Shown here: positions 50,801 through 62,777 of the stretch, one piece after another
How the letters are laid out: each line of letters begins with the position of its first letter
Position numbering within the stretch: the first letter of the stretch is position 1
Origin: Hormiphora californensis
Lineage: Eukaryota > Ctenophora > Tentaculata > Cydippida > Pleurobrachiidae
Reading direction: 5' to 3'
Length of the DNA stretch: 64,000 bases
Assembly: GCA_020137815.1 (NCBI GenBank)
Contig: CM035353.1
Coordinates: 8,463,298-8,527,297 of the forward strand
Program-made: the position numbers and the translations under genes
Notes under the pieces: model-generated
Told to the model about the DNA's origin: nothing
The model's database searches: none
The model's input: the letters and a program-made list of their open reading frames with translations, nothing else

Positions 50801-53580
50801 GGACATGTTATAATGCAGTCAGGTGAGGGTCACCTAGCGACCAGGGAGGTCAGGTGGTTAGGTTGATCAGTACACTGCAATGAGGTTGTACCAGGCTGTA
50901 CCTTGTTGAGGTATAAAAGTGAACCTACCTGGTAAGGGGCATGGACGTTCATATAACTGAGATACAGGAAGAATGGTTGGTCAGGTTTCCTATTCTTGAT
51001 GGTCTCCATAGCATGGTTGGTAAAGACTCTTGAAGAGTACTGACCCGCCAAGTCATACCTTATCTTATCCACCAGCTGCCCCTCACTGCAGCAGTATCAG
51101 GGTGTGTTATTCACACGGAGGGGAGTGTCGTGCTCAACTCAACAGGGTGTGTTACTGCACTTTGGGTACCTTGTGGCCCTGATCTGTGTTCGCGCCCCTC
51201 TGTTTTCATGCCAGGGGTTGCTGTCAACTGTCAAACCGCTGGTAGTGAGACCACTAGCGAAGTATGCGGTCTCACTACCAGAAACTACAGATCTTAAGGT
51301 TGATTACCTATTCAGATAGTTGTACCTCAGATCGAAATACTTCACTTTCTTGTTCTTGACAATCCCAGACCAGGGAGGCAAACCATTTTGCCTGTTGACT
51401 TTCTTCTGAAGTTTCCTTAAACTTCGCTCCAATTTCTGGCTGGCATCGTAGGCACCCAGACTCCCACAATCATACGAGAAGTGGTCGTGGGCACAGAAGT
51501 AGAAGCCCAGGAAAGTATCAAATCCCCTCATAACGGGGGTGTGCCGCCAAGTCCTCCATCCTAGATGCCACTTTCCTGTCAGAGATCAGAGATGTTTTTG
51601 AGCAAAATACAATTAAAAGCTGACAATTAAAGGTATACTACCTTATAATGGGGGACTACCTATAACAGCTGACAATTAGAGGTGCTACCTTATGGGGGAC
51701 TACCTATGGCGTGGGTAGAGTACCCGTAATGTTGAAACATCTCTCCAACAGTAAACTCATCCGTATCTAATCCCCATAACTCCCCCTGAAACACATTGAT
51801 GTGGTCACATTGATGGGGTCACATTGATGTGGTCACATTGATGGGGTCACATTGATGTGGTCACATTGATGGGGTCACATTGATGTGGTCACATTGATGT
51901 GGTCACATTGATGGGGTCACATTGATGTGGTCACATTGATGGGGTCACATTGATGGGGTCACATTGTAGGTCACATTGTGGATCAATTGATGGGGTCACA
52001 TTGTGGGTCACATTGTGGATCAATTGATGGGGTCACATTGTAGGTCACATTGTGGATCACATTGTGGATCACATTGTGGATCAATTGATGGGGTCACATT
52101 GTAGGTCACATTGTGGATCACATTGTGGATCACATTGTGGGTCACATTGTGGGTCACATTGTGGATCAATTGATGGGGTCACATTGTAGGTCACATTGTG
52201 GATCACATTGTGGATCACATTGTGGGTCACATTGTGGGTCACATTGTGGACCACATTGTGGGTCACATTGTAGGTCACATTGTGGGTCACATTGTGGGTC
52301 ACATTGTAGGTCACATTGTGGGTCACATTGTGGGTCACATTGTAGGTCACATTGTAGGTCACATTGTGGGTCACATTGTAGGTCACATTGTGGATCAATT
52401 GATGGGGTCACATTGTAGGTCACATTGTGGATCACATTGTGGATCACATTGTGGGTCACATTGTGGGTCACATTGTGGACCACATTGTGGGTCACATTGT
52501 AGGTCACATTGTGGGTCACATTGTGGGTCACATTGTAGGTCACATTGTAGGTCACATTGTGGGTCACATTGTAGGTCACATTGTGGATCAATTGATGGGG
52601 TCACATTGTGGATCAATTGATGGGGTCACATTGTGGATCAATTGATGGGGTCACATTGTAGGTCACATTGTGGATCAATTGATGGGGTCACATTGTGGGT
52701 CACATTGTGGATCACATTGTGGATCACATTGTGGGTCACATTGTGGGTCACATTGTGGACCACATTGTGGGTCACATTGTAGGTCACATTGTGGGTCACA
52801 TTGTGGGTCACATTGTAGGTCACATTGTAGGTCACATTGTGGGTCACATTGTAGGTCACATTGTGGATCAATTGATGGGGTCACATTGTGGATCAATTGA
52901 TGGGGTGAGGGGTCACATTGTGGGTCACATTGTGGATCACATTGTGGGTCACATTGTGGGTCACATTGTAGGTCACATTGTAGGTCACATTGTGGGTCAC
53001 ATTGTAGGTCACATTGTGGATCAATTGATGGGGTCACATTGTGGGTCACATGGTGGATCAATTGATGGGGTCACATTGTGGATTATGGAGCTACCTGTTG
53101 GATGTTAGCTTCATGAAATCCAGTGTGTATGGGGTATCTTCCACTAATGAAGGAGGCCCGGGAAGGAGCACACATGGGTTGTCCATAATGTTGGTCTAGT
53201 ATCACACCTATAATCATGGGTGTGAGATGTTACTCACACTGAAACTATGCCCGAGAGGTGTGAGCTACAAACACAACGCAGCTAAATCAGTATCATGTTA
53301 AAACACAGTACCTACCATTTTCAGCCAGGTTGTCAAGGTTGGGAGTTGAGATATCAGAACCCTGGTACCCCACATCGTTGTACCCTGGGAGGGATGTCAG
53401 ATATGATGTGGTACTGATATTCAAAGAGATAATGAGATCGGGTCACCAGACGCATGTTCAGAGTGCATGTAGAATGTAAATACATAGTATATAGAGTGTA
53501 GACTACAAAACTGCTGCAGTACACTGACCCAGATCATCAGCGAAGATGAAGATGACCACTAACAACAGAAGTATCAGCAT
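47893..53580 (-). CDS. Arylsulfatase B-like sulfatase, 13 exons
   Basis: Lysosomal/secreted sulfate-ester hydrolase acting on sulfated glycans. Exons (minus): 53529-53580, 53316-53384, 53095-53207, 51704-51785, 51308-51575, 50929-51085, 50678-50783, 50382-50500, 50139-50260, 48888-48974, 48570-48743, 48238-48346, 47893-about 48164, about 567 residues. All catalytic elements are present: ADDLG (calcium Asp pair), CAPSR (the Cys becomes formylglycine), GKWHLG, TSDNGAN (calcium Asp/Asn) and FPLRGGKRSVFEGG. NDPYE is the typical C-terminal sulfatase motif. Two junctions do not close in phase (exon 8 to 9, exon 12 to 13). The hydrophobic start MLILLLLVVIFIF runs directly into ADDLG, so signal peptide and first beta strand appear merged, or an upstream start is missing. 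A satellite fills the intron between the third and fourth exons. Confidence 0.9.
48380..48470 (+). repeat. tRNA-derived SINE-like fragment
   Basis: gtggtcagagcattggcctg plus acagg is like a tRNA 5' half with an A-box (TGGTCAGAGCATTGG). The same motif is at 48818-48845 (gtggtcagagcattggccta) and, on the other strand, at 54454-54477 and 54520-54531. A looser relative is at about 33925. Confidence 0.6.
48991..49119. mobile_element. Foldback with perfect 26-bp inverted repeats
   Basis: The left stem (48991-49016) begins gttgccctatgatttgagct. The right stem (49094-49119) is its exact complement, ending aaatcatagggcaac. The loop is 77 bp. Located 16 bp inside a sulfatase intron. No target duplication is evident. 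Confidence 0.88.
49248..49309. promoter_or_regulatory. Five perfect TGACGTCA (CRE/ATF) palindromes in 62 bp
   Basis: TGACGTCA starts at 49248, 49259, 49272, 49288 and 49302, spaced 11, 13, 16 and 14 bp apart (about one helical turn or slightly more). This is the consensus CREB/ATF site. The cluster sits in a sulfatase intron and may be an enhancer or part of an interspersed repeat. Confidence 0.6.
51788..53090. repeat. Satellite of gggtcacattgt with higher-order structure, filling a sulfatase intron
   Basis: About 90 units of 12-15 bp (ggtcacattgtg, gatcacattgtg, gatcaattgatgg, ggtcacattgatg). The 5' part (+ sense, to 51965) uses the cacattgatg variant, the rest cacattgtg. A multi-unit block of roughly 200-240 bp, marked by a single ggaccacattg variant, recurs at 52165-52400, 52405-52590 and 52690-52880. 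ORFs here (HNVTHNV, HCGSHCG) are repeat translations. Confidence 0.95.
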
Positions 53581-54417
53581 GTTGCTGGCGAGTGTCTGCA
53601 GCAACCTGGTAACCACTAATCTGGAGTAGTAGTAGCTACTGATGGTATAGTTGCATAAATCAACTTAGACCCTACACTGGCACTGCAGAAAGATGGAGAG
53701 AGAGAGAGAAACGGAAAATGTGTAGACTATAAGAGAGAGGGACAATAAAAAAGGGAAATAAAAGGTATAAATGACTCATTTTGGTTCCCATTTTATTTAC
53801 ATGCTAGGAACTATAACAGGAGTAGTGTCGACGTCATGCAGTGTCAACTCTAAATATAAAGCAAAAGAGCTGCAGCAAATTATATGGAGCTGAGTTGGTG
53901 TAGAAATATGTGTTATATGTGTGACGTATTTTCCTTATATGAGGGGTGATGATTTGATTATGCAGGGGTGAGTTAACATCAAGACAAGGAACAACATGTG
54001 TTGGGTAATCGATAAATCCGGGTTTACATGATTTAATGTACTTGTAGCGGATCACCCGTCTGGGTAATGATTCGCTAATGCTGTCCGACCTAGAGGTGGG
54101 AATCGGGAAAGGCCTGTTTGGCAGTACTGAGTACAGAGTACAGACCCGATCTGAGCACACTGAGAATCAAAAGACAGGGTGAGGGAGGGACATGGTAAAC
54201 AACCCAGCCGAATAAACCTAAATCCAGAGTTTATTGATAACAAATCACAGCGGTGGAAAGTGAAACATATTTGCCCGCTATCTCTGACGTCGAATTATTG
54301 ATTTACTTTTAGGTTCACCGCCCTCAACCTCGGCCTGGGAACTGCGCAATTACGTTGAATAGACCATGCTGTCACGTGGATCAGGGTCGGTGTGGATCTT
54401 CTCCGCGTTTGAGGCGA

Positions 54418-54970
54418 TCAGATCGGGTCGGCATCTCCAGACAGAGCGACACTGTCAGGCCAATGCTCTGACCACAGTTCTCGCGCGAGGCCGCGAGAGA
54501 AATGAGAATAGGGTCAGGTCAATGCTCTGACAGATCGACAATGCTCTCAGATCGGGTCGGCACCTCCAGACAGAGCGCTCAGATCGGGTCGACACCAGCT
54601 CCAGACAGAGTAACAATGCGCTCAGATCGGGTCTGCACCTCCAGACAGAGTAACAATGCGCTCAGATCGGGTCGGTACGTCCAGACAGAGCGACAGTGCG
54701 CTCAGATCGGGTCGGTTATACCTCCAGACAGAGCGACAATGCGCTCAGATCGGGTCGACAGCAGCTCTAGAACGAGTGACAATGCGCTCAGATCGGGTCG
54801 ACAGCAGCTCTAGAACGAGTGACAATGCGCTCAGATCGGGTCGACACCAGCTCTAGAACGAGTAACAATGCGCTCAGATCGGGTCGACACCAGCTCTAGA
54901 ACGAGTAACAATGCGCTCAGATCGGGTCGGCATCTCCAGACAGTGCGCTCAGATCGGGGATCTGCACCTC
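54418..54970. repeat. Minisatellite of gcgctcagatcgggtcgacac type, about 12 units
   Basis: Units of 36-45 bp share gctcagatcgggtcg, followed by either cacctccagacagag or caccagctctagaacgag, then acaatgc. The array is bordered on the left by SINE-like sequence. Isolated matches occur in transporter introns (42427-42450 cagatcgggtcggccagaca; 41179-41210 gcgctcagtttgggt). Confidence 0.9.
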
Positions 54971-55189
54971 CAGACGACCACCAGACAACCCCAAGTAGTA
55001 GCGTCCCCAACATCAAATTGGTTACATGTGTAACCCTTTCCTTTGCACACCGCCAGGGGCATAGTGATTACCATCCACCATCCATCATCCAACAAAGTTT
55101 AAACAAGTTGTTTTAAAATGCTCTAAGCTTGATTACTAGTAATTACTACCATCGGAATACATTCACAATAAATTCAATATTTTCAAATA

Positions 55190-55361
55190 TTAGGTTGTCC
55201 CATATTAAGGTTTTAGCAGACGTGTGTTTACACCAACTTTTGAAGAGTAAACTTTTACGACTCCAGCAGTGCTTTACTTCAGCAACAAGGGGAAATGTTG
55301 ATGAGATCTTAACTTGAACGATCTCAACGAGCATTTTCATTCAATATATGGGACAGCCTAA
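55190..55361. mobile_element. 172-bp mariner-type MITE with TA target duplication
   Basis: Ends ttaggttgtcccatatta (from 55190) and tatatgggacagcctaa (to 55361) form imperfect inverted repeats flanked by TA on both sides. The TTAGGYTGTCCCATA terminus and TA duplication are mariner-like. There is no transposase; an open frame on the minus strand inside it is not recognised. Confidence 0.75.
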
Positions 55362-56196
55362 TATTATATTCCAAAACACACAAATAATTATAAACATTGC
55401 CAGGCCTGGGAGATCAGACCACCAGCAGGCAAGATAAAGGTGTTCAAGTGCTGCTCTTAATTCAATATAGCCAATGTCATAAAATATACTACCTCTTCAC
55501 AAGTCATTGCGTTCCCTCTCGATCAAATATACTCGGACTATAAAATCTACAGCTTCTGATCTGACAACTGATGGCTCATACAGTCTGATCTGACAACTGA
55601 TGTGTGGACTGGCCAGCAGTCCAGTGACCCAGCTACAATTTGGTTACGAACTAACCCCTTCGCGCGCTGGCAAGGGTTACCCAGCTACAACACGGTATAT
55701 TTCATGGAGCGTTCACAGTAATCATAGGTACACACACGGTAATAGAAAACACTAAACGCAATACACGGTCAGACACTCACACACAAGGCTCAATGAGAAA
55801 AACATTCACACACCAACATTCACACATTCACAGAAACACGGATAAATATCTACTAGTGCTGCAATATTTCAATTTCAGGGCGTCATTTTTTACAAATCGT
55901 ATGGTTTCTACCGATGTCACAGCATTACAGATCTTTAAATATTCTACAACGCGATATACACGTCGCTAAAAAATGATAAATTTAAATATTTTAACCCATA
56001 AATATTATTATTACCCGCTACGATCACATATAATACTACTTCCACATTCAAACTACTTGTGCACCTCAAATATGTGCTATTATGTAACAGCTCCTGGCTA
56101 GAGTCCCACTTTATAAACGTGTCTATATATAAAGTGTATCTCCCACAGTATATTCACATGATGACCCTGCTCTATTCACACAGTGTCCTAGCTATA

Positions 56197-59100
56197 TCAC
56201 ATGTATTTCTCATCATCAGACGTGTCAGAGTCCACACAGGGGAACTCAGGACTACTCAGACAAATACTACTCTCATCGTCACTCGTTGTGTTTTCACGGG
56301 AGTCAGGGCGAAGGAGATGTTTCCGGGGCTTATCAAGGCTCATCCGCTCAAAGGCTGTTAGGATTCGATCACAAATGGCACTCCCGTCAGATGTTCGGAA
56401 CATGTATGGTTTCACCTGAAGGAGGATATATTAATTAGTTACATTAAGTTAATTAATTACACAATTAGTTACATTAAGTTAGTTAATTACATAATTAGTT
56501 AAATTGATAATTAGCCATCTAAACTGCATTATTACAAGATTGGCAGCTATGTGGTGTATTACCTGTCCATTAGCTATCAGGGCATCTAGGGAGATGGAGT
56601 CCTTGTTCCTTGTTACCCGGAATATCTGACACACTGGGATCACCGTCTAGAGGGAGATAGAGAACTGGATTATAAATGGGGATAACCGTCTAGAGGGAGA
56701 TAGAGAACTGGGTTACAAATGGGGATAACCGTCTAGAGGGAGATAGAGAGAGGGTTATAAATGGGATAACCGTCTAGAGGGAGATAGAGAGAGGGTTATA
56801 AATGGGATAACCGTCTAGAGGGAGATAGAGAACTGGGTTATAAATGGGGATCACCGTCTAGAGGGAGATAGAGAACTGGGTTACAAATGGGGATCACCGT
56901 CTAGAGGGAGATAGAGAACTGGGTTATAAATGGGATAACCGTCTAGAGGGAGATAGAGAACTGGATTATAAATGGGATAACCGTCTAGAGGGAGATAGAG
57001 AACTGGATTATAAATGGGATAACCGTCTAGAGGGAGATAGAGAACTGGATTATAAATGGGATCACCGTCTAGAGGGAGATAGAGAACTGGGTTACAAATG
57101 GGGATAACCGTCTAGAGGGAGATAGAGAACTGGGTTACACACTGGGATAACCGTCTAGAGGGAGATAGAGAACTGGATTATAAATGGGGATCACCGTCTA
57201 GAGGGAGATAGAGAACTGGGTTACACACTGGGATAACCGTCTAGAGGGAGATAGAGAACTGCAGGTTACACACTGGGATAACCGTCTAGAGGGAGATAGA
57301 GAGAGAGTTGCAAATGGGGATAACCGTCTAGAGGGAGATAGAGAACTGGGTTACAAATGGGGATCACCGTCTAGAGGGAGATAGAGAACTGGGTTACAAA
57401 TGGGGATCACCGTCTAGAGGGAGATAGAGAACTGGGTTACACACTGGGATAACCGTCTAGAGGGAGATAGAAAACTGGATTATAAATGGGATAACCGTCT
57501 AGAGGGAGATAGAGAACTGGGTTACAAATGGGGATCACCGTCTAGAGGGAGATAGAGAACTGGGTTACAAATGGGGATCACCGTCTAGAGGGAGATAGAG
57601 AACTGGGTTACAAATGGAGATAACCGTCTAGAGGGAGATAGAGAACTGGATTACAAATGGGGATCACCGTCTAGAGGGAGATAGAGAACTGGGTTGCAAA
57701 TGGGGATCACCGTCTAGAGGGAGATAGAGAACTGGGTTACACACTGGGATAACCGTCTAGAGGGAGATAGAGAACTGGGTTATAAATGGGGATAACCGTC
57801 TAGAGGGAGATAGAGAACTGGGTTATAAATGGGGATAACCGTCTAGAGGGAGATAGAGAACTGGATTATAAATGGGATAACCGTCTAGAGGGAGATAGAG
57901 AACTGGGTTATAAATGGGGATAACCGTCTAGAGGGAGATAGAGAACTGGGTTATAAATGGGGATAACCGTCTAGAGGGAGATAGAGAACTGGGTTATAAA
58001 TGGGGATAACCGTCTAGAGGGAGATAGAGAACTGGGTTATAAATGGGGATAACCGTCTAGAGGGAGATAGAGAACTGGGTTACAAAAGGGGATCGAAAAC
58101 AGATCACATATCATTACTAAGGTTACATGTTTGATTGTTGTTTACTAATTACCACGGGCTAATCACTAACTAATTACCGTTTCTGTTGGGAATTTCAGCT
58201 TTACAAAGTCCTGTGTAATCTCTATCTTGACGGTGATGTCAGTGTGGTTGTAAACCTGTACCTCATACTCAGCCGCTGAATCCTGGTAGTGGGAGAGAGA
58301 TGGAGTTGGGTTAGACATATAGCATGGGTAGTTGTTAATGGGAGAGAGTTAGAACAGGGGGAGAGAGAATTGGGTGACGGAATTGGGAATTAATGGGGGA
58401 GAGAAGTTGGTTAAAGAGACTTGGGTTAGAACACATATATCGAGAAGGGACGTTGGTGGGATCAATTGGAGATATGAATAGCAGAAAACAACAACTACAA
58501 CTTCAAGTACTCACCTTTTTGGTGACAGTTGAATCTGTCTTTTTGATCCGTTTGAAGCTCTCCTTTATTTTACTATATGCCTCAGCACTCTGAAAAGTTG
58601 ATCATTTCTTTTATAGTTCATGAATATATTCAGACATACATGATATGGAACATTGTATTGACAAATAAACGGAGTGTAATATCAGTCAACTAAAATACGT
58701 ACCTTTTGGCTGCAGAACTGAATTTGTGTGACAGGGGAATGATTTGCACCAGTTAGTACCCACAGGGATATTATCTTGTACTTTTTACTGAAACTCACTC
58801 TCCTAACGTCCTCCAGGAAATACCGCTCTTTTATTGTCATGTTGTTGGGGGACCGGATAAAGATGGCTTCCGAGGAAATCTGTAGAAATGGGAGAATGGT
58901 TGAGAAATTGTTAATAGGAACAACTGATAAAACCCAATTACGTTTTCAGGCGCCCCGAAGTTATCTAAATTGGAGAAATAACAGCCATTTCAAATCCTAA
59001 AGATCTACCTCTAGCAGCAAGGTATCTCCTGAGAGAGTGGTCCCTTGGTGAACAAGATATGAAGTTCTGGGTAGTTGAGATCTCAGAGGTTCCAGTGTCA

Positions 59101-62100
59101 GTTGATTCTTCGTAAGGTGCGGGAGGTGCTCCTTGATGGTCCGGATCCGGGGATTAAAATGTAGGCCAATATGAGTCTTGCCTGTGGAAGGGAGTAGTCA
59201 TTACAGTGTTTTGGGAGAGGGGGCAGTTATTACAGGTCCTGATCCCGAATTGTATTGAGGTGAAGCGGGTCCCCTCTCAGTGGGGCAGTAAGAGCATTAG
59301 GACCTGATTATCACAATACGACACCTACCCTCTAGTTTGCTGACCAGTTTCAGGATGGTCTTGTAGTTCACCTCCAGTGCTACCATGAACCCAACTATAT
59401 TCTTAATACACCCATACAGAAGTTCATCCTCGTCTTGCTCTATTCGCTCCCTACCACGCTTCGAGTGTTTTGCATACCTGTAGGAGATTAAATAAGGAAT
59501 TAAACCTGTAATACATGACTGTTGATTGTTGAAATGTGCCAGGAAACTTTCTACAAATATTCAAACAGTACAATGAGCACCTCGATGAACCACTCATTCA
59601 GCTGCAGAATGTCAGTTACAATTGTTACCTGTCCTGCATCTCCTGGGGGCACCTGTTCATACCAAGTGCCTCCCTCTCTACATGGACAGCATCGTAAAAC
59701 ACACCCTCCCACATCTCATCTCGGTCCCAGATGGGTGACCGGTTCTTGCCCAGTAACTCCTCGTACATGTAGCGCCGTGCAATGTCCGTGTCGGGTGGTT
59801 GGTGAAGTAGTGAGGAAGCGAGGGATATGATACTGGTGCTCTGGTCGGGTGAGGTCCCTGACTCAGGGGTACCTGCAGGGAGAGGGAGATTGGGAGAGGG
59901 GATTACAGAGGGAGATTGAAAGAGAGCTAGGGAGAGGGAGATGTATAACCCTCAGTGTCCCTAGATTCACTAAGTATCATCCTTGCCAATCACCCTAGCA
60001 CACCACCAACTACATTTGTAAGCACCCCTAACACAACTCAGTCGATGATACCTGGAGGGTTTGGACTACGTTGAAGTATGGTTTGTTGGCCACCACCACC
60101 AGGCTCACTTATATCACTCTCCGAGGGGGGACGGGCCGATTTCACTAGTGTCACTTGTGGTACTGTCTTGGAATCTGTGTAGCAGGAGATGTATCATTAA
60201 ACTCACAATATCACACACTGCTCAAAATCAAAACTCATCCAATTCAGAAGGAAATCAATCTAAATCGTTGTTAAATCGTTACCTGTAGTGGTGGTGGTGG
60301 GGGCAGGGACAGCTGGTGGGGGTGGGGTAGTTCCATTTAGTAACTCCCTTATCTCACCGATAACTGGGGACTCTAGGAGGGGCGAGGAGGGGGGTTTACT
60401 AGGGGGTTGTCCCGGAACCCCACAAAACACTATTCCCAAAAGAAACAAAGAGTGTCCCGTTACACAACACACACGAAACACAACACACACTAGTGACACA
60501 ATAAAGCCCCCTATTATACACGTGGTATATAACACACACATTGTAGTGTACTTGCAGGCTGTCTTGTAAAGCGGAGTATGGAGGCGGCAAGGCCACCCGG
60601 TACATAGCTCCTATAATACCCTAGTGTGGTACTGTGGTATGTAACTAAATACATAGCTCCAATACCCTCCACGGAGAGAGAGAGAGAACAAGGCAAAGTG
60701 GGTATAAAACTGTTATTGGAGCTCGTTCAGTCTATCTCACACGTCAGGTATAATACTGTCGGGCAACTCCATACAATACCTGATGTAGCACTAGCGGTAC
60801 TGGTAGTACTGGCTCGTTTTGATTTGCTATCCCCTCGTGACGGGGCCGTCTTCTCAACTGTGTGGGATGATAATGTAGTCAGGTCATAACATTAGTGATG
60901 TTTAATAGTCAGGATCTGGCACATCTGATGTTATAGGGGGTTGATAGCAGAACTACATGCCTTACCGTAAGCCCCAACATGTCGAGTGTAAGCAACTTGT
61001 AGCAAGGTAAACAGACTGCCTATACTAGTGTTGTTCACCCCTTCCCCACTCTCCACCCCTCGTGTGCAATGACGGAGCAAGGTACTGAGCCCCTTGTAGA
61101 CCTCAGGCGACACTTGCTGAAACATGGGTAACAAGTTATAAAAAGAGATGTCGAGATGTACTGCAGGAGATTAGAAAGAGAGAGGTACCCAAGCATATCT
61201 TCTAGCCAGATATTGTATAAAATGAGGTATATTATCTTCTAGCCAGATATTGTATAAAATCCTTATTATAATTTGCAAATGAACGTCGAAGTGGTGGCCG
61301 TTCGTTCAGCGGTATCTAAGCGACAGTGCTCCTTCATAAAACACTTCATATGACGAAAGCTGTAAAGCTGTTATTCACACTTTCTGAAGTTCCAGTGGAA
61401 GTTTCTTAATATTTCGAATGACTTTTAACAGGCCATTCCCCATAGTTACCAATTCAGTTGCCATGGCAACCGTTGAAAGGGGCAAAAAGAACCACCCGGC
61501 GAAGCCGGGTGGGTTATCAAAAAGCCCTTACTTGAGGCGCACCCAATGGGTGCGCTAGTCTCTATTATAATTTGGAGATGAACGACGTCGAAGTGATGGT
61601 CGTTCGTTCAGTGCGTTTCTACGCGACAGTGCTCCTTCATAAAACACTTTATGTGACCAAAGCTGTAAAGCTGTTACTCACACTTTTGGAACTTCCAGTG
61701 GAAGTTTGTTAATATTTTCGAATGACTTTTAACATGCCAGTCCCCATAGTTACCACTTCAGTTGCCATGGCAACGGTTTTATTGACGTTGAAAGGGGCGA
61801 AAAGAACCACCCGGCGAAGCCGGGTGGGCTATCAAAAAGCCCTTACTTGAGGCGCACCCAATGGGTGCGCTAGTGAGGTATATAATCGAGATTAGCTGGA
61901 CCGGTACCTCATGAACTATGAAGTCCTGGGTATGAGTCTTCTTGCTGGTTGTACCACTAAGAGCTCTGTTAGCGACTAGGGTCCTGTAAAAGACATTATC
62001 TTGTTAATACTAGTATTATTGTGTAGGGATTTATCCGAGCCAATTGTTTCTCTAGCGAGCTAGATCATCAATTTCATTGAAGTACCTGAGTGACTCATCT

Positions 62101-62777
62101 TGTAACAGTGTAGCAAGTTTCTTGTTTTGATACCAGGGAATTCCTAACCCATCTAGTACATTGTTTATCATTTTACTGCGGTGAGATATTAATCAGATAT
62201 AAAGCTACTATAGCTAAGGCCTAAGCTAACCATCAAAATAAAATCAGTTCTTTCCCAGCTTGTATAAATTGCGCTTGAACTGTCCCGTAAGAACTAAGAG
62301 TGTTATAGCTATGTGAGATATCTCTCTCTGACTAACCTGACGAAAGCAATATCCTCACTGGACGATGTTTTGAGGGGTCCATCTCCATTAGTTCTCCCAG
62401 TACCTCCCCCATTATTACTCCCTCCTCCCCCGCTGGTGGAGCCCCGGGGCTCAGTAGGGGCGAGAAGGGACCGCCGCTGCACCACCGGGCTCGAGGTGTT
62501 ACTTGTCGTGGGTGAGGGGTAGCCTGGTGAGATATAACACGTTACAATCATTTACAGTTATTACAATATGTACCACTACTATTTAGTGTTTACTGTCACA
62601 ATTGATTCTCTCTGTCCCACATAGTCTAGTGCCGCACCCATGATCACTAAGTGCTTTTAATTGGTATATAGTTACCTGATGAATGAGATGAGCGAGGTTT
62701 TGATATCCTCGTATTGTCAGTATCGTCCCCCAGGTCAATTCGGTAGGATGGGGTATCTTCTGGTAGTCCTAATCCAC
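56197..62777 (-). CDS. MADD: MADD (Rab3-GEF/DENN protein) C-terminal half, 16 exons, 5' part missing
   Basis: MADD activates Rab3/Rab27 GTPases through an N-terminal DENN module and binds TNF receptor 1 through its C-terminal region. Exons (minus): 62676-62777, 62337-62523, 62086-62175, 61908-61983, 60966-61116, 60780-60857, 60283-60372, 60052-60162, 59629-59872, 59329-59477, 59009-59181, 58703-58879, 58515-58589, 58178-58282, 56563-56646, 56197-56415. All phases close, about 703 residues. The diagnostic stretch is MWEGVFYDAVHVEREALGMN then PQEMQDRY, as in human MWEDAFYDAVMLEREGMGMD; next GKTHIGLHF (human GKSHIGLVY). Linkers are Ser/Gly/Pro-rich (STSGGGGSNNGGGTG, TTPPPPAVPAPTTTTTG). The C-terminus ends in an acidic tail (DSDTSDDEKYM). 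The DENN domain is not in the window. Confidence 0.93.
56647..58100. repeat. About 34 tandem copies of a 42-bp unit carrying a MADD 3' splice site
   Basis: Unit in + sense: accgtctagagggagataga then gaactgggttataaatgggg at. On the gene strand each copy reads ttctctatctccctctagAC then GGTGATCCC or GGTTATCCC. This reproduces the pyrimidine tract, AG and first 11 bases (ACGGTGATCCC) of the exon 56563-56646. Variants: ttacacactgggat, ttacaaatggggat, ttataaatgggat. Confidence 0.96.
61260..61873. mobile_element. Two head-to-tail non-autonomous Helitron-like elements
   Basis: Copy 1 (61260-61558) begins TCCTTATTATAATTTG and copy 2 (61559-61873) begins TCTCTATTATAATTTG. Both end in a perfect hairpin, gcgcaccc aat gggtgcgc, running straight into CTAG. 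A second hairpin, cacccggcgaagccgggtg, lies about 40 bp inside each end. The pair is flanked by A on the left and T on the right, the Helitron insertion pattern. Copies are about 85-90 percent alike by eye. They lie in a MADD intron. The hairpin is closer to the CTAG end than is usual. Confidence 0.7.

Larger units (their letters stand above)
53581..56196. other. Intergenic between the sulfatase and MADD genes
   Basis: No gene supported. Holds the 54418-54970 minisatellite, a 172-bp MITE (55190-55361), and at 54039-54075 a segment (gtagcggatcacccgtctgg then gtaatgattcgcta) matching 30575-30604 (gtagcgggtcgcccgctagg then gtgattcgcta). The two are copies of a dispersed repeat. Confidence 0.5.

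Noticed and set aside
51788-53090. CRISPR-like array
   Set aside because: Units are contiguous with no unique spacers of constant length, in an animal gene intron.
52081-53108. HNVTHNV / HCGSHCG / QCDPQCD ORFs
   Set aside because: Open only because the satellite unit lacks stops in several frames; the segment is an intron between two clear sulfatase exons.
55146-55340. Minus-strand ORF inside the mariner-type MITE as a transposase remnant
   Set aside because: No mariner transposase motif is visible; the element is only 172 bp.
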